From contig NZ_JACHGW010000003.1 in NCBI RefSeq assembly GCF_014202505.1, positions 310,001-374,000 on the forward strand: DNA of 64,000 bases. Direction: 5' to 3'. Below, one piece after another: positions 26,412 to 34,875 of the stretch. Below the pieces are notes generated by a model, which saw only the letters and a list, made by a program, of their open reading frames with translations, did no database searches and was not told the origin of the DNA. The position numbers and the translations under genes are program-made. Position 1 is the stretch's first letter. Each line of letters begins with the position of its first letter. This DNA comes from Armatimonas rosea (lineage in GTDB: Bacteria > Armatimonadota > Armatimonadia > Armatimonadales > Armatimonadaceae).

Positions 26412-27656
26412 ATGTTTAATGATGCCGAGAGCTTCCTTCAAGAGAGCATGGACCGCCATAAAGCTCTCAAGACCTTCCGGGCGAGAGTGGCTTGGAACCT
26501 GACTTTTAACTACGAGGGCACCTGGCAAGGGAGTGATCCGACACCCCGGACCATTGTCTATGCCGCCCCGAATCGGTTTCGTATCCAGCACGGGGATGCA
26601 CGCCTGAACCATCTCTATCTCTGCGATGGAAAGTCGTACCAGCTCATCATGACAGGGTTCCAGATCCCAGGCGAGCAGAAAGACGTGCCCACAAGCCTTG
26701 CGACCTCGGACCTCGTCGACAGTCACCCGCACTTTGGGGGAAGCTTCCTCTACGCGCTCTTTGGGGGGCGTGAGAACCTGCCGCTACTCTTGGGGAAGAA
26801 GAACCCCGGGACCGTTCGCTTTGAGGCAGACTCCGTGGTGGAGGGCGAGCCCTGCAAGACCGTGGTGTTTGGCGGAGGAACCTACTACAAAGAGCGGCGC
26901 GTCTGGATCAGTGTCAAAGATGGCCTTGTGCGGCAGGTCGAGGGCTCCGATGACCCCAAGCCCTTGGGGCCTGAGGCACTGGAAGAGAACCGGAAGCAGC
27001 TCCGCGAGATCAAGGCGAATCCCGCTTGGAAACATATGACTCCGGCGCAGCAGGCGACTCTCACCAAGCGGTTTACGAAGACCATGACTCCCGCCGCTCG
27101 GACGGTGGAGACGCTCTCGGAGCTGGTGGTGAACCAGCCGATTGCAGACAACGAGTTCACGGTCGAGGTCTCCCCTGAGGCGGCGGCCCGCAACAAGGCC
27201 GAGGCGGAGCGCCTGAGCCGCGGGATTGTCCAGAAACTCGGGGATCCGGCTCCCGCGTTTCGTGCCACCGTGCTGGCCGATGGCAGGCCGCTCAACCTCG
27301 CCGAACTCAAGGGGAAAGTGGTGCTGATCGATCTCTGGGCGACCTGGTGTGGGCCCTGTGTCCGTGGCCTCCCCGAGACCCTGGCGCTCCAGAAGGCCTA
27401 CGAGCGCAAAGGGGTGGTGGTGCTGGCAGTCAGCGACGAGGACAAGGCGACCGTGACAGGGTTTCTGAAGGCCAATAAGAAGCTGGCGGGCCTCAATGCC
27501 GTGCTCTCACCGGATGCGAGCAAGAGCTTTGGGGTGCGGGCGATTCCCACGGTGGTGGTGGTGGGCCGAGACAGCAAGATCGCGGCGGCGTTTGTCGGGC
27601 TCCAGTCGCCCCAGACCCTGCGGGCGGCGCTCGATAAGGCGCTTGCTGCCCGCTAG
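26412..27656 (+). CDS. TlpA-like thioredoxin with LolA-like N-domain
   Basis: The 414-residue protein has residues 1-270 like LolA/LppX-type outer-membrane-lipoprotein carriers (ARVAWNLTFNYEGTW, RFRIQHGDARLNHLYLCDGKSYQL). A thioredoxin domain of the TlpA/ResA type follows (residues about 278-414): GDPAPAF, LKGKVVLIDLWATWCGPCVRGLPE with the redox pair in WCGPC, and the cis-Pro in RAIPTVVVV. No signal peptide precedes it, though both domain types are usually exported. AAGGAGA sits 9 nt before the ATG. The stop shares CTAG with the GGDEF gene. Confidence 0.8.
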   Translation: MFNDAESFLQESMDRHKALKTFRARVAWNLTFNYEGTWQGSDPTPRTIVYAAPNRFRIQHGDARLNHLYLCDGKSYQLIMTGFQIPGEQKDVPTSLATSDLVDSHPHFGGSFLYALFGGRENLPLLLGKKNPGTVRFEADSVVEGEPCKTVVFGGGTYYKERRVWISVKDGLVRQVEGSDDPKPLGPEALEENRKQLREIKANPAWKHMTPAQQATLTKRFTKTMTPAARTVETLSELVVNQPIADNEFTVEVSPEAAARNKAEAERLSRGIVQKLGDPAPAFRATVLADGRPLNLAELKGKVVLIDLWATWCGPCVRGLPETLALQKAYERKGVVVLAVSDEDKATVTGFLKANKKLAGLNAVLSPDASKSFGVRAIPTVVVVGRDSKIAAAFVGLQSPQTLRAALDKALAAR

Positions 27657-29305
27657 GCCGCGACCTGGTTCTTGCCGGAGCGCTTGGCCTGGTAGAGCCG
27701 CTGGTCGGCGCGGTCGAGGAGGTCCTCACTGTCGTTGTGGAGGAGGTCTACCACTCCAATGCTGGCCGTGAGGGCGAGTCCCGGAGCCAGGGTCTCCCAG
27801 GGATGCTCCGCGACCACGCGGCGCAGGCGCTCGGCGAGGGTCTGCGCATCGGGGAGTGTCGTCTCGGGGGCGATCAGGATAAACTCGTCCCCGGAAGGCC
27901 GCACCAGCACATCGCTCTGGCGGCTGGAGAGCCGCAGGAGCGTGGCGAAGGCGAGGAGTACCTGATCGCCAATCCGGTGGGAGTGCTGGTCGTTGACCTG
28001 CTTGAAGTTGTCGATATCGATGAGGATCACGCTCAGGGGAAGTGCGTTGCGGCGTGAGCGGGCGATCTCACGCTCGAGAAACTGATTCAAAAAGCGCCGG
28101 TTGTAGAGCTGGGTGAGGGGGTCTTCCAGGACCTGCTGGCGGAGCTGCTCGGTCTCTTGACGTGCACGCTCTGCCTCTTTGCGGGCGAGCTGGCTCTGCA
28201 TCCGGTGCTGGGCCGACTCCTGGTGGAGCTGGGCGTAGAGGGCATGGAACTGCTGGTAGTGTGTCAGCGCAAGGGCGAGCTCTCCCTGCTGCTCGTAGGC
28301 GGCACTGAGGGCCTGGTGGACCTCGCTCTGGAGAAAGAGACGCTCGCTTGCCTCGGCTTGGACGAGTGCCTGCTGGAGCCAGGGAATGCCCAGGGCGGCC
28401 TTGTTCTGGGTGACATAAAACATCCCCAGAGCCTTGGTCGCGCTCAGGAGTGGCTCAGGGAGACCAAGCTTCTGGGCGAGTCGATGGGCGGCCTGGAGCG
28501 TTTTCTCCGCGTGGGCGGCATGGACAAGTGCCTCCCCTAGAGCCACCAAGGCGGCTGCCTCTAGCGCCTGGTTGTGCTGCTGGTAGGCAAGCTTGAGCGC
28601 ATCCTCGGCCGCGCGCACCGCCCGCTCTTGCTGCCCTGCGGCGCGGAGTGCCTGGGAGTAGCTAATCAGCGTGTGGCAGTGGTAGCTGGCGTGCGGCGTG
28701 AGCGCATCGGTACTGACTGCTTCTTCAAAGTAGCGTAGCGCCTCGTCGAGCTGGCCGCTCTCAAAGTACACCATCGCGATATTGCCCAGCAGCTGCCCTT
28801 GTTCGTCGATAAAGGCCTCTTGGGTAAGCTCGCGTGCCTCGGTCAGGCAGTTGAGTGCCTCTCCGTAGTTGCTGAGGCTCCCGTGGCACGCGGCCAGAGA
28901 GATCAGGCTCAGGCGGAGCCCACGCTCGTTCCCAACCGAGCGCGCGAGCAAGATGGCCTCGTCCAGGGTGGTGATGGCGGTGGTGTAGGCACCTTGGTGC
29001 TTTAGGGCGACCGCTTTCCCATGGAGGCACTGGCTCACCAGTCTGGTATCGTCGGCGCGTCGTGCAAGCGCGAGAGCGGCCTCAAAATCATCGAGAGCGG
29101 CAGTGATGTTACCGGTGGAGCCCTGGGCCATGGCGCGGATACGCAGAGCTTGGGCCAAGGGACGAGGTTCGTCTTGGCGTCGTGCTTTCTTGACCGCGCT
29201 CTCGGCGAGGGTGAGGGCACCCGGTCCATCGTGGCGCATCAGCTCAAGCGTGCGTTCCACGAGAGAGGTGAGAGAGGGGAGTTCATCGGGGAAGGGCGAT
29301 GGCAT
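27653..29305 (-). CDS. TPR-GGDEF diguanylate cyclase
   Basis: The 550-residue protein has about nine TPR units over residues 20-340, a coiled coil (ARKEAERARQETEQLRQQ) and a C-terminal GGDEF domain. Metal and substrate residues are present (ILIDIDNFKQVNDQHSHRIGD). The active-site loop reads RPSGDEF, so Ser replaces the first Gly. The inhibitory site RxxD (RQSD) lies exactly five residues upstream. No membrane or sensor domain is seen, so the TPRs probably receive a protein signal. c-di-GMP output would suit a matrix-forming bacterium. Confidence 0.88.
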   Translation of the reverse strand: MPSPFPDELPSLTSLVERTLELMRHDGPGALTLAESAVKKARRQDEPRPLAQALRIRAMAQGSTGNITAALDDFEAALALARRADDTRLVSQCLHGKAVALKHQGAYTTAITTLDEAILLARSVGNERGLRLSLISLAACHGSLSNYGEALNCLTEARELTQEAFIDEQGQLLGNIAMVYFESGQLDEALRYFEEAVSTDALTPHASYHCHTLISYSQALRAAGQQERAVRAAEDALKLAYQQHNQALEAAALVALGEALVHAAHAEKTLQAAHRLAQKLGLPEPLLSATKALGMFYVTQNKAALGIPWLQQALVQAEASERLFLQSEVHQALSAAYEQQGELALALTHYQQFHALYAQLHQESAQHRMQSQLARKEAERARQETEQLRQQVLEDPLTQLYNRRFLNQFLEREIARSRRNALPLSVILIDIDNFKQVNDQHSHRIGDQVLLAFATLLRLSSRQSDVLVRPSGDEFILIAPETTLPDAQTLAERLRRVVAEHPWETLAPGLALTASIGVVDLLHNDSEDLLDRADQRLYQAKRSGKNQVAA

Positions 29306-29371
29306 AGTGTCTTGTTCTAAAACATTGTCGGCAAGGCGACCGGGCTACAATACCACAACCCGGTTGCGCGG

Positions 29372-29377
29372 TACAAT
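29372..29377 (+). promoter_or_regulatory. -10 box TACAAT, leaderless-type (purL)
   Basis: TACAAT ends 9 nt before the ATG of purL. No ribosome site intervenes. Confidence 0.55.
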
Positions 29378-29386
29378 AGAGGCGCT

Positions 29387-31681
29387 ATGCCAACCCCTGT
29401 CAATGCCCCTGAGTATCCCGAAGTTACCGAGACCGTTGCCCGCGAGATGGGCGTCAATGCCTCCGAGTACGCCCAGATTCAAGACGTCCTAGGTCGTGTC
29501 CCCACCTACACCGAGCTGGGAATGTACGCCGTGATGTGGAGCGAGCACTGCGGCTACAAGTACAGCCGACCCGTGCTGAAGCTCTTCTCGGAGTACAAAA
29601 AAGCCCAGGAGTCGGGTGCACTGGAGAACGCGGGGAGCGTCCCGCTAGGCGATACGGGCTGGGGCGTGGTCTTTAAGATGGAGTCCCACAACCACCCGAG
29701 CGCGGTCGAGCCGTTTCAAGGCGCGGCCACCGGAGTCGGTGGGATCCTGCGCGATATCTTCACTATGGGCGCACGGCCCGTGGCGAGCCTCAACTCCCTG
29801 CGCTTCGGCCCCATCGAGGGCGACGATCCCACGGCGATCCGCAACCGCTATCTGTTTGAGCACGTGGTTTCTGGCGTGGGAAGCTACGGCAACTGTGTCG
29901 GTGTCGCGACCGTGGGCGGCGAGATCTACTTCGATCCCTGCTATAACGGCAACCCGCTGGTCAATGCGATGAGTATCGGGATTGTCAAGCTCGATTCCAT
30001 TGCATCGGCGAAGGCCAAGGGGATCGGCAACCAGGTGCTCTATGTCGGCTCCTCGACCGGGCGCGACGGCATCCACGGCGCGACCTTTGCGAGTGTCGAG
30101 CTGAGCGAGGAGTCCGAGGCCAAGCGTCCCAACGTGCAGTGCGGCGACCCGTTTATGGAGAAGCTCCTCATCGAGGCGACCCTGGAGGCACTGGCGACCG
30201 GCGGGATTGTTGGGATTCAGGACATGGGCGCGGCGGGGCTTACCTGTGGGACGAGCGAGATGAGCGCCAAGGGCTCGCTGGGGATGACCATCGATATCCA
30301 GAAAGTGCCACGCCGCGAGACCGGAATGAACGCCTACGAGGTGCTCCTCTCCGAGAGCCAGGAGCGCATGCTGGCCGTGGTGGAGAAGGGGCGCGAGGAA
30401 GAAGTGGCGGCGGTCTTTCATAAGTGGGGGCTCAACGCGGCCTATATCGGGGTGACCACGGAGACCGGCAACGTGCAGGTCTGGGACGGCGACCGACTCG
30501 AGGCCGATATCCCCGCCAAGTCACTGGCCGACGAGTGCCCGACCTACTACCTGGACGCCGCCGAGCCGGAGTATATCGCCCAGGTGCAGAGCGCGGATTT
30601 TTCGGCGCTGCCCGAGCCGGAGAGCTACGGCGACGTGCTCCTTAAGCTACTGGCGACCCCCAGTATCGCCAGCAAGCGCTGGGTCTGGGAGCAGTACGAC
30701 ACGATGGTGCAGACCCAGACCGAGATCCTTCCGGGGCGCGGCGATGCGGCAGTGCTGGGAATCCGCGAGGCCAACGGGCGCAAGATCGCGGCGACCACGG
30801 ACTGCAACCCACGCTTCTGCTACCTCGATCCGTTTGTGGGGGCGCAGCTTGCCGTGGCCGAGGCGGCGCGCAATCTCAGCTGTGTCGGGGCCGTGCCCGC
30901 CGCCCTCACCGACTGTCTAAACTTTCCGTCGCCGGAGAAGCCTGCGGGGTTCTGGCAGTTTCGGCGCGCGGTTGAGGGAATGGCGCAGGCCGCGGACTTC
31001 TTCAAGACCCCCGTTGTCTCCGGCAATGTCAGCTTCTACAACGAGACTCCCGAGGGCGCGATCTACCCGACTCCCACGGTCGGAATGGTCGGCGTGATCC
31101 CGGAGGGAGTCGAGCCGATGGGGCTGGCGTTCCAAAACGACGGTGACCTGATCTACCTGCTCCGCCCGGTCGGCACCGAGGGCGCGACCGGAATCGCGGG
31201 GAGTGAGTACCTCTACCGCATCCACGGCCGCGCCGAGGGCAAGCCGGAGCTGGACTTAGTTGCCGAAGCGAGTGTGCAGAAAGTGGTCCGCGAGGCCGTG
31301 GCAGGTGCCCTGATCCAGAGCGCCCACGACTGCGCCGAGGGCGGCTTCATGACCGCGGTCGCCGAGAGCTGTCTGGCGGGCAACAAGGGCGCCGAGATCC
31401 GCTTCGCCATCACGGACTTTGTCGCCAACGACGGCAGCGATCTCCCGTGGAGCACCGTGATGTTTGGCGAGTCGCCCAGCCGCATCGTCGTGACCGTCAA
31501 AGAGGGCACCGCTGAGCAGAGCACGCTCCTTGATCTATGTGAGCAAAATAGTGTCGAGGCGGTCTTTATCGGGCAAGTGAAGAACAACAACAAGCTCGAT
31601 GCCGCCGGCCTGCTGGAGCTTTCTCTGGACCAGCTACGCTCGGCCTTTGAGGGGGCCATTCCCAAGATCATGGGGAAATGA
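29387..31681 (+). CDS. purL: Phosphoribosylformylglycinamidine synthase subunit II
   Basis: The 764-residue enzyme is the small-type PurL that works with PurS and PurQ in purine synthesis, converting FGAR to FGAM with ATP. It shows YAVMWSEHCGYKYSRPVLK, SHNHPSAVEPFQGAATG and IQDMGAAGLT, plus a second PurM-like half (TTDCNPRFCYLDPF, SAHDCAEGGF). Length is normal for the Bacillus-like form. No purQ or purS lies next to it. The next gene overlaps by 4 nt. Confidence 0.96.
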   Translation: MPTPVNAPEYPEVTETVAREMGVNASEYAQIQDVLGRVPTYTELGMYAVMWSEHCGYKYSRPVLKLFSEYKKAQESGALENAGSVPLGDTGWGVVFKMESHNHPSAVEPFQGAATGVGGILRDIFTMGARPVASLNSLRFGPIEGDDPTAIRNRYLFEHVVSGVGSYGNCVGVATVGGEIYFDPCYNGNPLVNAMSIGIVKLDSIASAKAKGIGNQVLYVGSSTGRDGIHGATFASVELSEESEAKRPNVQCGDPFMEKLLIEATLEALATGGIVGIQDMGAAGLTCGTSEMSAKGSLGMTIDIQKVPRRETGMNAYEVLLSESQERMLAVVEKGREEEVAAVFHKWGLNAAYIGVTTETGNVQVWDGDRLEADIPAKSLADECPTYYLDAAEPEYIAQVQSADFSALPEPESYGDVLLKLLATPSIASKRWVWEQYDTMVQTQTEILPGRGDAAVLGIREANGRKIAATTDCNPRFCYLDPFVGAQLAVAEAARNLSCVGAVPAALTDCLNFPSPEKPAGFWQFRRAVEGMAQAADFFKTPVVSGNVSFYNETPEGAIYPTPTVGMVGVIPEGVEPMGLAFQNDGDLIYLLRPVGTEGATGIAGSEYLYRIHGRAEGKPELDLVAEASVQKVVREAVAGALIQSAHDCAEGGFMTAVAESCLAGNKGAEIRFAITDFVANDGSDLPWSTVMFGESPSRIVVTVKEGTAEQSTLLDLCEQNSVEAVFIGQVKNNNKLDAAGLLELSLDQLRSAFEGAIPKIMGK

Positions 31682-32295
31682 AGCGCGGAAAGCTCCCGGA
31701 ATCGCAGGGTCAGCGGCGAAAGCAGCTGGCCCAACAGAATCAAGCTCGGGAGAAGGCTGCCAATTGGGTCGAAGAAAATCGGGAGCTGTTTGAGCAGTAC
31801 TGGCGGGCATACAAGCACCGCTTGGAAAGCGACGAAGCGTACGACGAGTTCGAAGCGCTCCGCGCACGGGTTCATGCAGTCTCCCCCGCCCCCCCGATGA
31901 ATGACGACCCTTACCACAGCTGGACAGAGCCGTTGGCATTCTCTGTTGCGCTTCAGAGGGCATCCGATTACCGAGTAACCGACTGGGATATTCTCATTGA
32001 CTACTTGGAGCGCGATCCCTACACCCAGAGCTCAGGCTATACGAAGCAGAAGATTCTGCGGCGACTGAAGCGCGCCCCCTTGACCGAGAGCCAGCGGGAG
32101 CGTCTGCGGGAAATGCTCTTATTGCAGGTCACACGGTCACGGCGACGGGAGTGGCAGGAGTACTCTCGACTGGCGCTGGTGCTCGATACCCCGACCTTCC
32201 GGGAGCGGCTCCGGGAGCTTGTCGAACGTGAGGGGACATGGGCACAGGCGATGCTGGGGGCTCTCCAAACCGTCAATGGGAAGGAACTTTGCTAG
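31678..32295 (+). CDS. Hypothetical helical protein
   Basis: The 205-residue protein overlaps purL by 4 nt (ATGA). It is highly charged and helical: a basic N-terminus (KRGKLPESQGQRRKQLAQQ), Trp/Tyr-rich ENRELFEQYWRAYKHR, and Arg/Glu-rich repeats toward the end. No signal peptide, membrane segment or known motif. The promoter of the next operon begins in its last codons. Function unknown; a small RNA- or nucleoprotein-associated role is only a guess from charge. Confidence 0.6.
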   Translation: MKRGKLPESQGQRRKQLAQQNQAREKAANWVEENRELFEQYWRAYKHRLESDEAYDEFEALRARVHAVSPAPPMNDDPYHSWTEPLAFSVALQRASDYRVTDWDILIDYLERDPYTQSSGYTKQKILRRLKRAPLTESQRERLREMLLLQVTRSRRREWQEYSRLALVLDTPTFRERLRELVEREGTWAQAMLGALQTVNGKELC

Positions 32296-32322
32296 ACAGC
32301 CGGACGCTCTTGTGTTTATAAT
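32293..32322 (+). promoter_or_regulatory. Sigma70-type promoter of the aromatic cluster
   Basis: The -35 box TAGACA (32293-32298) and the -10 box TATAAT (32317-32322) are separated by 18 bp. AGAGGTGA follows as ribosome site 9 nt before the GTG at 32344. It gives the six-gene cluster its own transcript. Confidence 0.65.
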
Positions 32323-32343
32323 CCAAGCAGAGGTGATTTCAAG

Positions 32344-33651
32344 GTGAAAAATCCGGATGTCGTCGTGATCGGTGGAGGGCCAGCAGGCTCGACTGTCTCG
32401 ACCCTGATCGCACAAAAAGGGTACAAGGTTCGGCTCTTTGAGCGTGAGCACTTCCCGCGCTTCCATATCGGCGAGTCGCTGATCCCGGAGACCTACTGGG
32501 TCTTGGAACGCCTGGGGATGCTGGAGAAGATGAAGAAGAGCCACTTTGTGCACAAGCACAGCGTGCAGTTTGTCAACTCCGCCGGCAAGACCAGTGCGCC
32601 GTTCTACTTCTGGGACAACAAGCCCCACGAGTGCTCGCAGACCTGGCAGGTGGTGCGCAGCGAGTTCGACCTGATGATGCTCAACAACGCCCGTGAGCAC
32701 GGGGTCGATGCCCAGGAAGGCGTCCGTGTCCGCGAGGTCCTCTTCGACGGCGACAAGGCCTATGGGGTGAAGATCCAGCTCGAAGATGGAACCCTGGAGG
32801 AGGTGCACGCTCAGGTCGTGATCGATGCGAGTGGGCAGAGCAACCTGCTGGCCAACAAGCTCGGGCTGCGGACCTGGGACCCGGTGCTCAACAAGGGCGC
32901 GATCTGGACCTATTGGAAGGGGGCGTACCGCGACGAAGGCAAGAACGCGGGGGCGACCATGGTGCTCCAGACCGGCAACAAGAAGGGCTGGTTCTGGTAC
33001 ATCCCGCTCCACGACGACCGGATCAGTGTCGGGGTGGTGGGGCCGTTTGACTATCTCTTCAAGGGCCGCGAGAGCCATGAGCAGACCTACGAGGAAGAGG
33101 TCGAGGCCTGCCCTGGCGTGAAGGAGCGGCTTGCCAACGCGACCCGCGACACGGGCTACTTTGCCACCAAGGACTACTCCTACCGCTGCAAGCAAGCGGC
33201 GGGCAACGGCTGGGTGCTGGTGGGGGATGCCTTCGGCTTCCTCGACCCGCTGTACTCATCGGGGGTGCTCCTGGCGCTCAAGTCCGGTCAGCTCGCCGCG
33301 GATGCCGTGGTCGAGGGCCTCCAAAAAGGCGATGTCTCCGAGGCACAGCTAGGTAGCTGGGGCCCCGACTTCAACAAGGGCGTGGACCGCATGCGCCGCC
33401 TGGTCTGTGAGTACTACGAGGGTTTTAGCTTCGGCCAGTTCATCAAGACCTACCCGCACCTGCGCAACACCATGACCGACCTGCTGATCGGCGATCTCTT
33501 CACGGAGCGTGTCGATGAGGTCTGGGAGCCGATGGAGACACTCTACCCGGAGGGCAAGGTTCCGCCCGCGCCCTGGTTCAGTGTCAATCCTGAGCTCGAC
33601 CCGGAGATGAAGGCCAACGAGCTGATGCTCCCTGCGGGATACAAGCCCTAG
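32344..33651 (+). CDS. Flavin-dependent halogenase-like oxidoreductase
   Basis: The 435-residue protein starts GTG with a strong ribosome site. An N-terminal FAD site (VVVIGGGPAGSTVSTLIAQKG) is followed by FPRFHIGESLIPETYWVLERLGM, typical of the halogenase / geranylgeranyl-reductase group. GWFWYIP near residue 215 matches the WxWxIP motif that marks flavin-dependent halogenases. A Lys in FVHKHSVQF sits where many non-tryptophan halogenases keep their key residue. GDAFGFLDPLYSSG closes the FAD domain. It might chlorinate or hydroxylate a phenolic group. A plain monooxygenase or reductase role is not excluded. First gene of the cluster. Confidence 0.75.
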   Translation: MKNPDVVVIGGGPAGSTVSTLIAQKGYKVRLFEREHFPRFHIGESLIPETYWVLERLGMLEKMKKSHFVHKHSVQFVNSAGKTSAPFYFWDNKPHECSQTWQVVRSEFDLMMLNNAREHGVDAQEGVRVREVLFDGDKAYGVKIQLEDGTLEEVHAQVVIDASGQSNLLANKLGLRTWDPVLNKGAIWTYWKGAYRDEGKNAGATMVLQTGNKKGWFWYIPLHDDRISVGVVGPFDYLFKGRESHEQTYEEEVEACPGVKERLANATRDTGYFATKDYSYRCKQAAGNGWVLVGDAFGFLDPLYSSGVLLALKSGQLAADAVVEGLQKGDVSEAQLGSWGPDFNKGVDRMRRLVCEYYEGFSFGQFIKTYPHLRNTMTDLLIGDLFTERVDEVWEPMETLYPEGKVPPAPWFSVNPELDPEMKANELMLPAGYKP

Positions 33652-33652
33652 G

Positions 33653-34873
33653 ATGCCCCTGGCCGATCCCCTGTCACAGGTACTCCTGGCGCTTGCCGCA
33701 GTGATTGTGACAGGGCTTCTCCTGGGGAGAGTCCTTCGGTTTTTCGGCCAGCCCCCCGTCATCGGGGAGATTGTCGCAGGGATTGTCTTGGGGCCGTCCC
33801 TGTTGGGCGCGCGCTTCTCCGGGATGCTCCTGCCCTCGTCGGTGGCCCCGCTTCTGGGGATTATCGCGCAGCTGGGCATCCTGCTCTACATGTTCACGGT
33901 CGGGCTGGAGCTCAGCGGCGAGGCGCTCCGAAAGCGCACCACTACCCTTATCACCACCTCGTTGGCGAGTCTTCTGGTGCCCTTTGTCCTGGGAGCTGGG
34001 CTGGGCGTGCTGCTCTACCCGCGCTACTCGGGGGGAGCAGGCGGCTCGCTAGGCTTTGTCCTCTTTGTCGGAATCTCTCTCTGCGTCACTGCCTTCCCCG
34101 TGCTGGCCCGTATCCTGAGCGAGCGTCAGCTCCTTAAGACCGAGCTCGGCTCCTTGGCCCTGACCAGCGCGGCGGTCGGGGATGGCGCGGCGTGGTGCCT
34201 GCTGGCGCTCGTTGTCGGGGTTGTCCAGGTAAAGGTGGGGGTGGGGCTTCGAGTGGGGCTGCTGGCGGCGGTCTACCTCGGTGTGATGCTCTTTGTGGTT
34301 CGGCCTCTGGTTCGCCGCTTGGTCGCCTCTTGGGAGCGCACGCCGCTCACTCCCACTCGGGGAGCGCTGGTGCTGGTGGGCGTGCTGCTCTCCGCCCTCA
34401 CCACCGAGCAGATCGGGATTCATGCGATCTTTGGGGCATTTTTGTTTGGCGCGATCCTCCCAAGCGAGAGCAAGCTCGCCCACACGCTCACCCAGCAGCT
34501 CCAGCCGGTTGTCACCACCCTGCTCTTGCCGGCATTCTTTGCGCTCACGGGGATGAAGACGCGTATTGATCTGCTCTCGGGGGCAGGAACTTGGCTGGTC
34601 TGTGGTGGAATTATCCTGGTCGCGACCCTAGGGAAGGTCGGGGGGACTTTTTTTGCGGCACGGGGAACTGGAGTGGGGGCGCGCGACGCTCTAGTACTCG
34701 GGGCCTTGATGAATACGCGAGGGCTGATGGAGCTGATCGTCCTGAATATCGGGCTGGATCTGCATGTCCTCTCTCCGGTCCTCTTTGCGATGCTGGTGGT
34801 CATGGCGCTTACCACCACGATGATGACAGCACCGGCGCTAAACGGGCTCTTGCCCACAGGAAGAAAGACCTAA
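33653..34873 (+). CDS. CPA2 monovalent cation:proton antiporter
   Basis: The 406-residue protein has about twelve helices and belongs to the KefB/NapA-like CPA2 family. Landmarks are FFGQPPVIGEIVAGIVLGPSLLG, LGILLYMFTVGLEL, a Thr/Pro-crossed region SLCVTAFPVLARILSE and ALMNTRGLMELIVLNIGLD. No C-terminal TrkA-N domain is present, so it is the short form. Such antiporters often sit inside biosynthetic clusters, where they may aid resistance or ion balance. It starts 1 nt after the flavoprotein stop. Confidence 0.88.
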   Translation: MPLADPLSQVLLALAAVIVTGLLLGRVLRFFGQPPVIGEIVAGIVLGPSLLGARFSGMLLPSSVAPLLGIIAQLGILLYMFTVGLELSGEALRKRTTTLITTSLASLLVPFVLGAGLGVLLYPRYSGGAGGSLGFVLFVGISLCVTAFPVLARILSERQLLKTELGSLALTSAAVGDGAAWCLLALVVGVVQVKVGVGLRVGLLAAVYLGVMLFVVRPLVRRLVASWERTPLTPTRGALVLVGVLLSALTTEQIGIHAIFGAFLFGAILPSESKLAHTLTQQLQPVVTTLLLPAFFALTGMKTRIDLLSGAGTWLVCGGIILVATLGKVGGTFFAARGTGVGARDALVLGALMNTRGLMELIVLNIGLDLHVLSPVLFAMLVVMALTTTMMTAPALNGLLPTGRKT

Positions 34874-34875
34874 CA

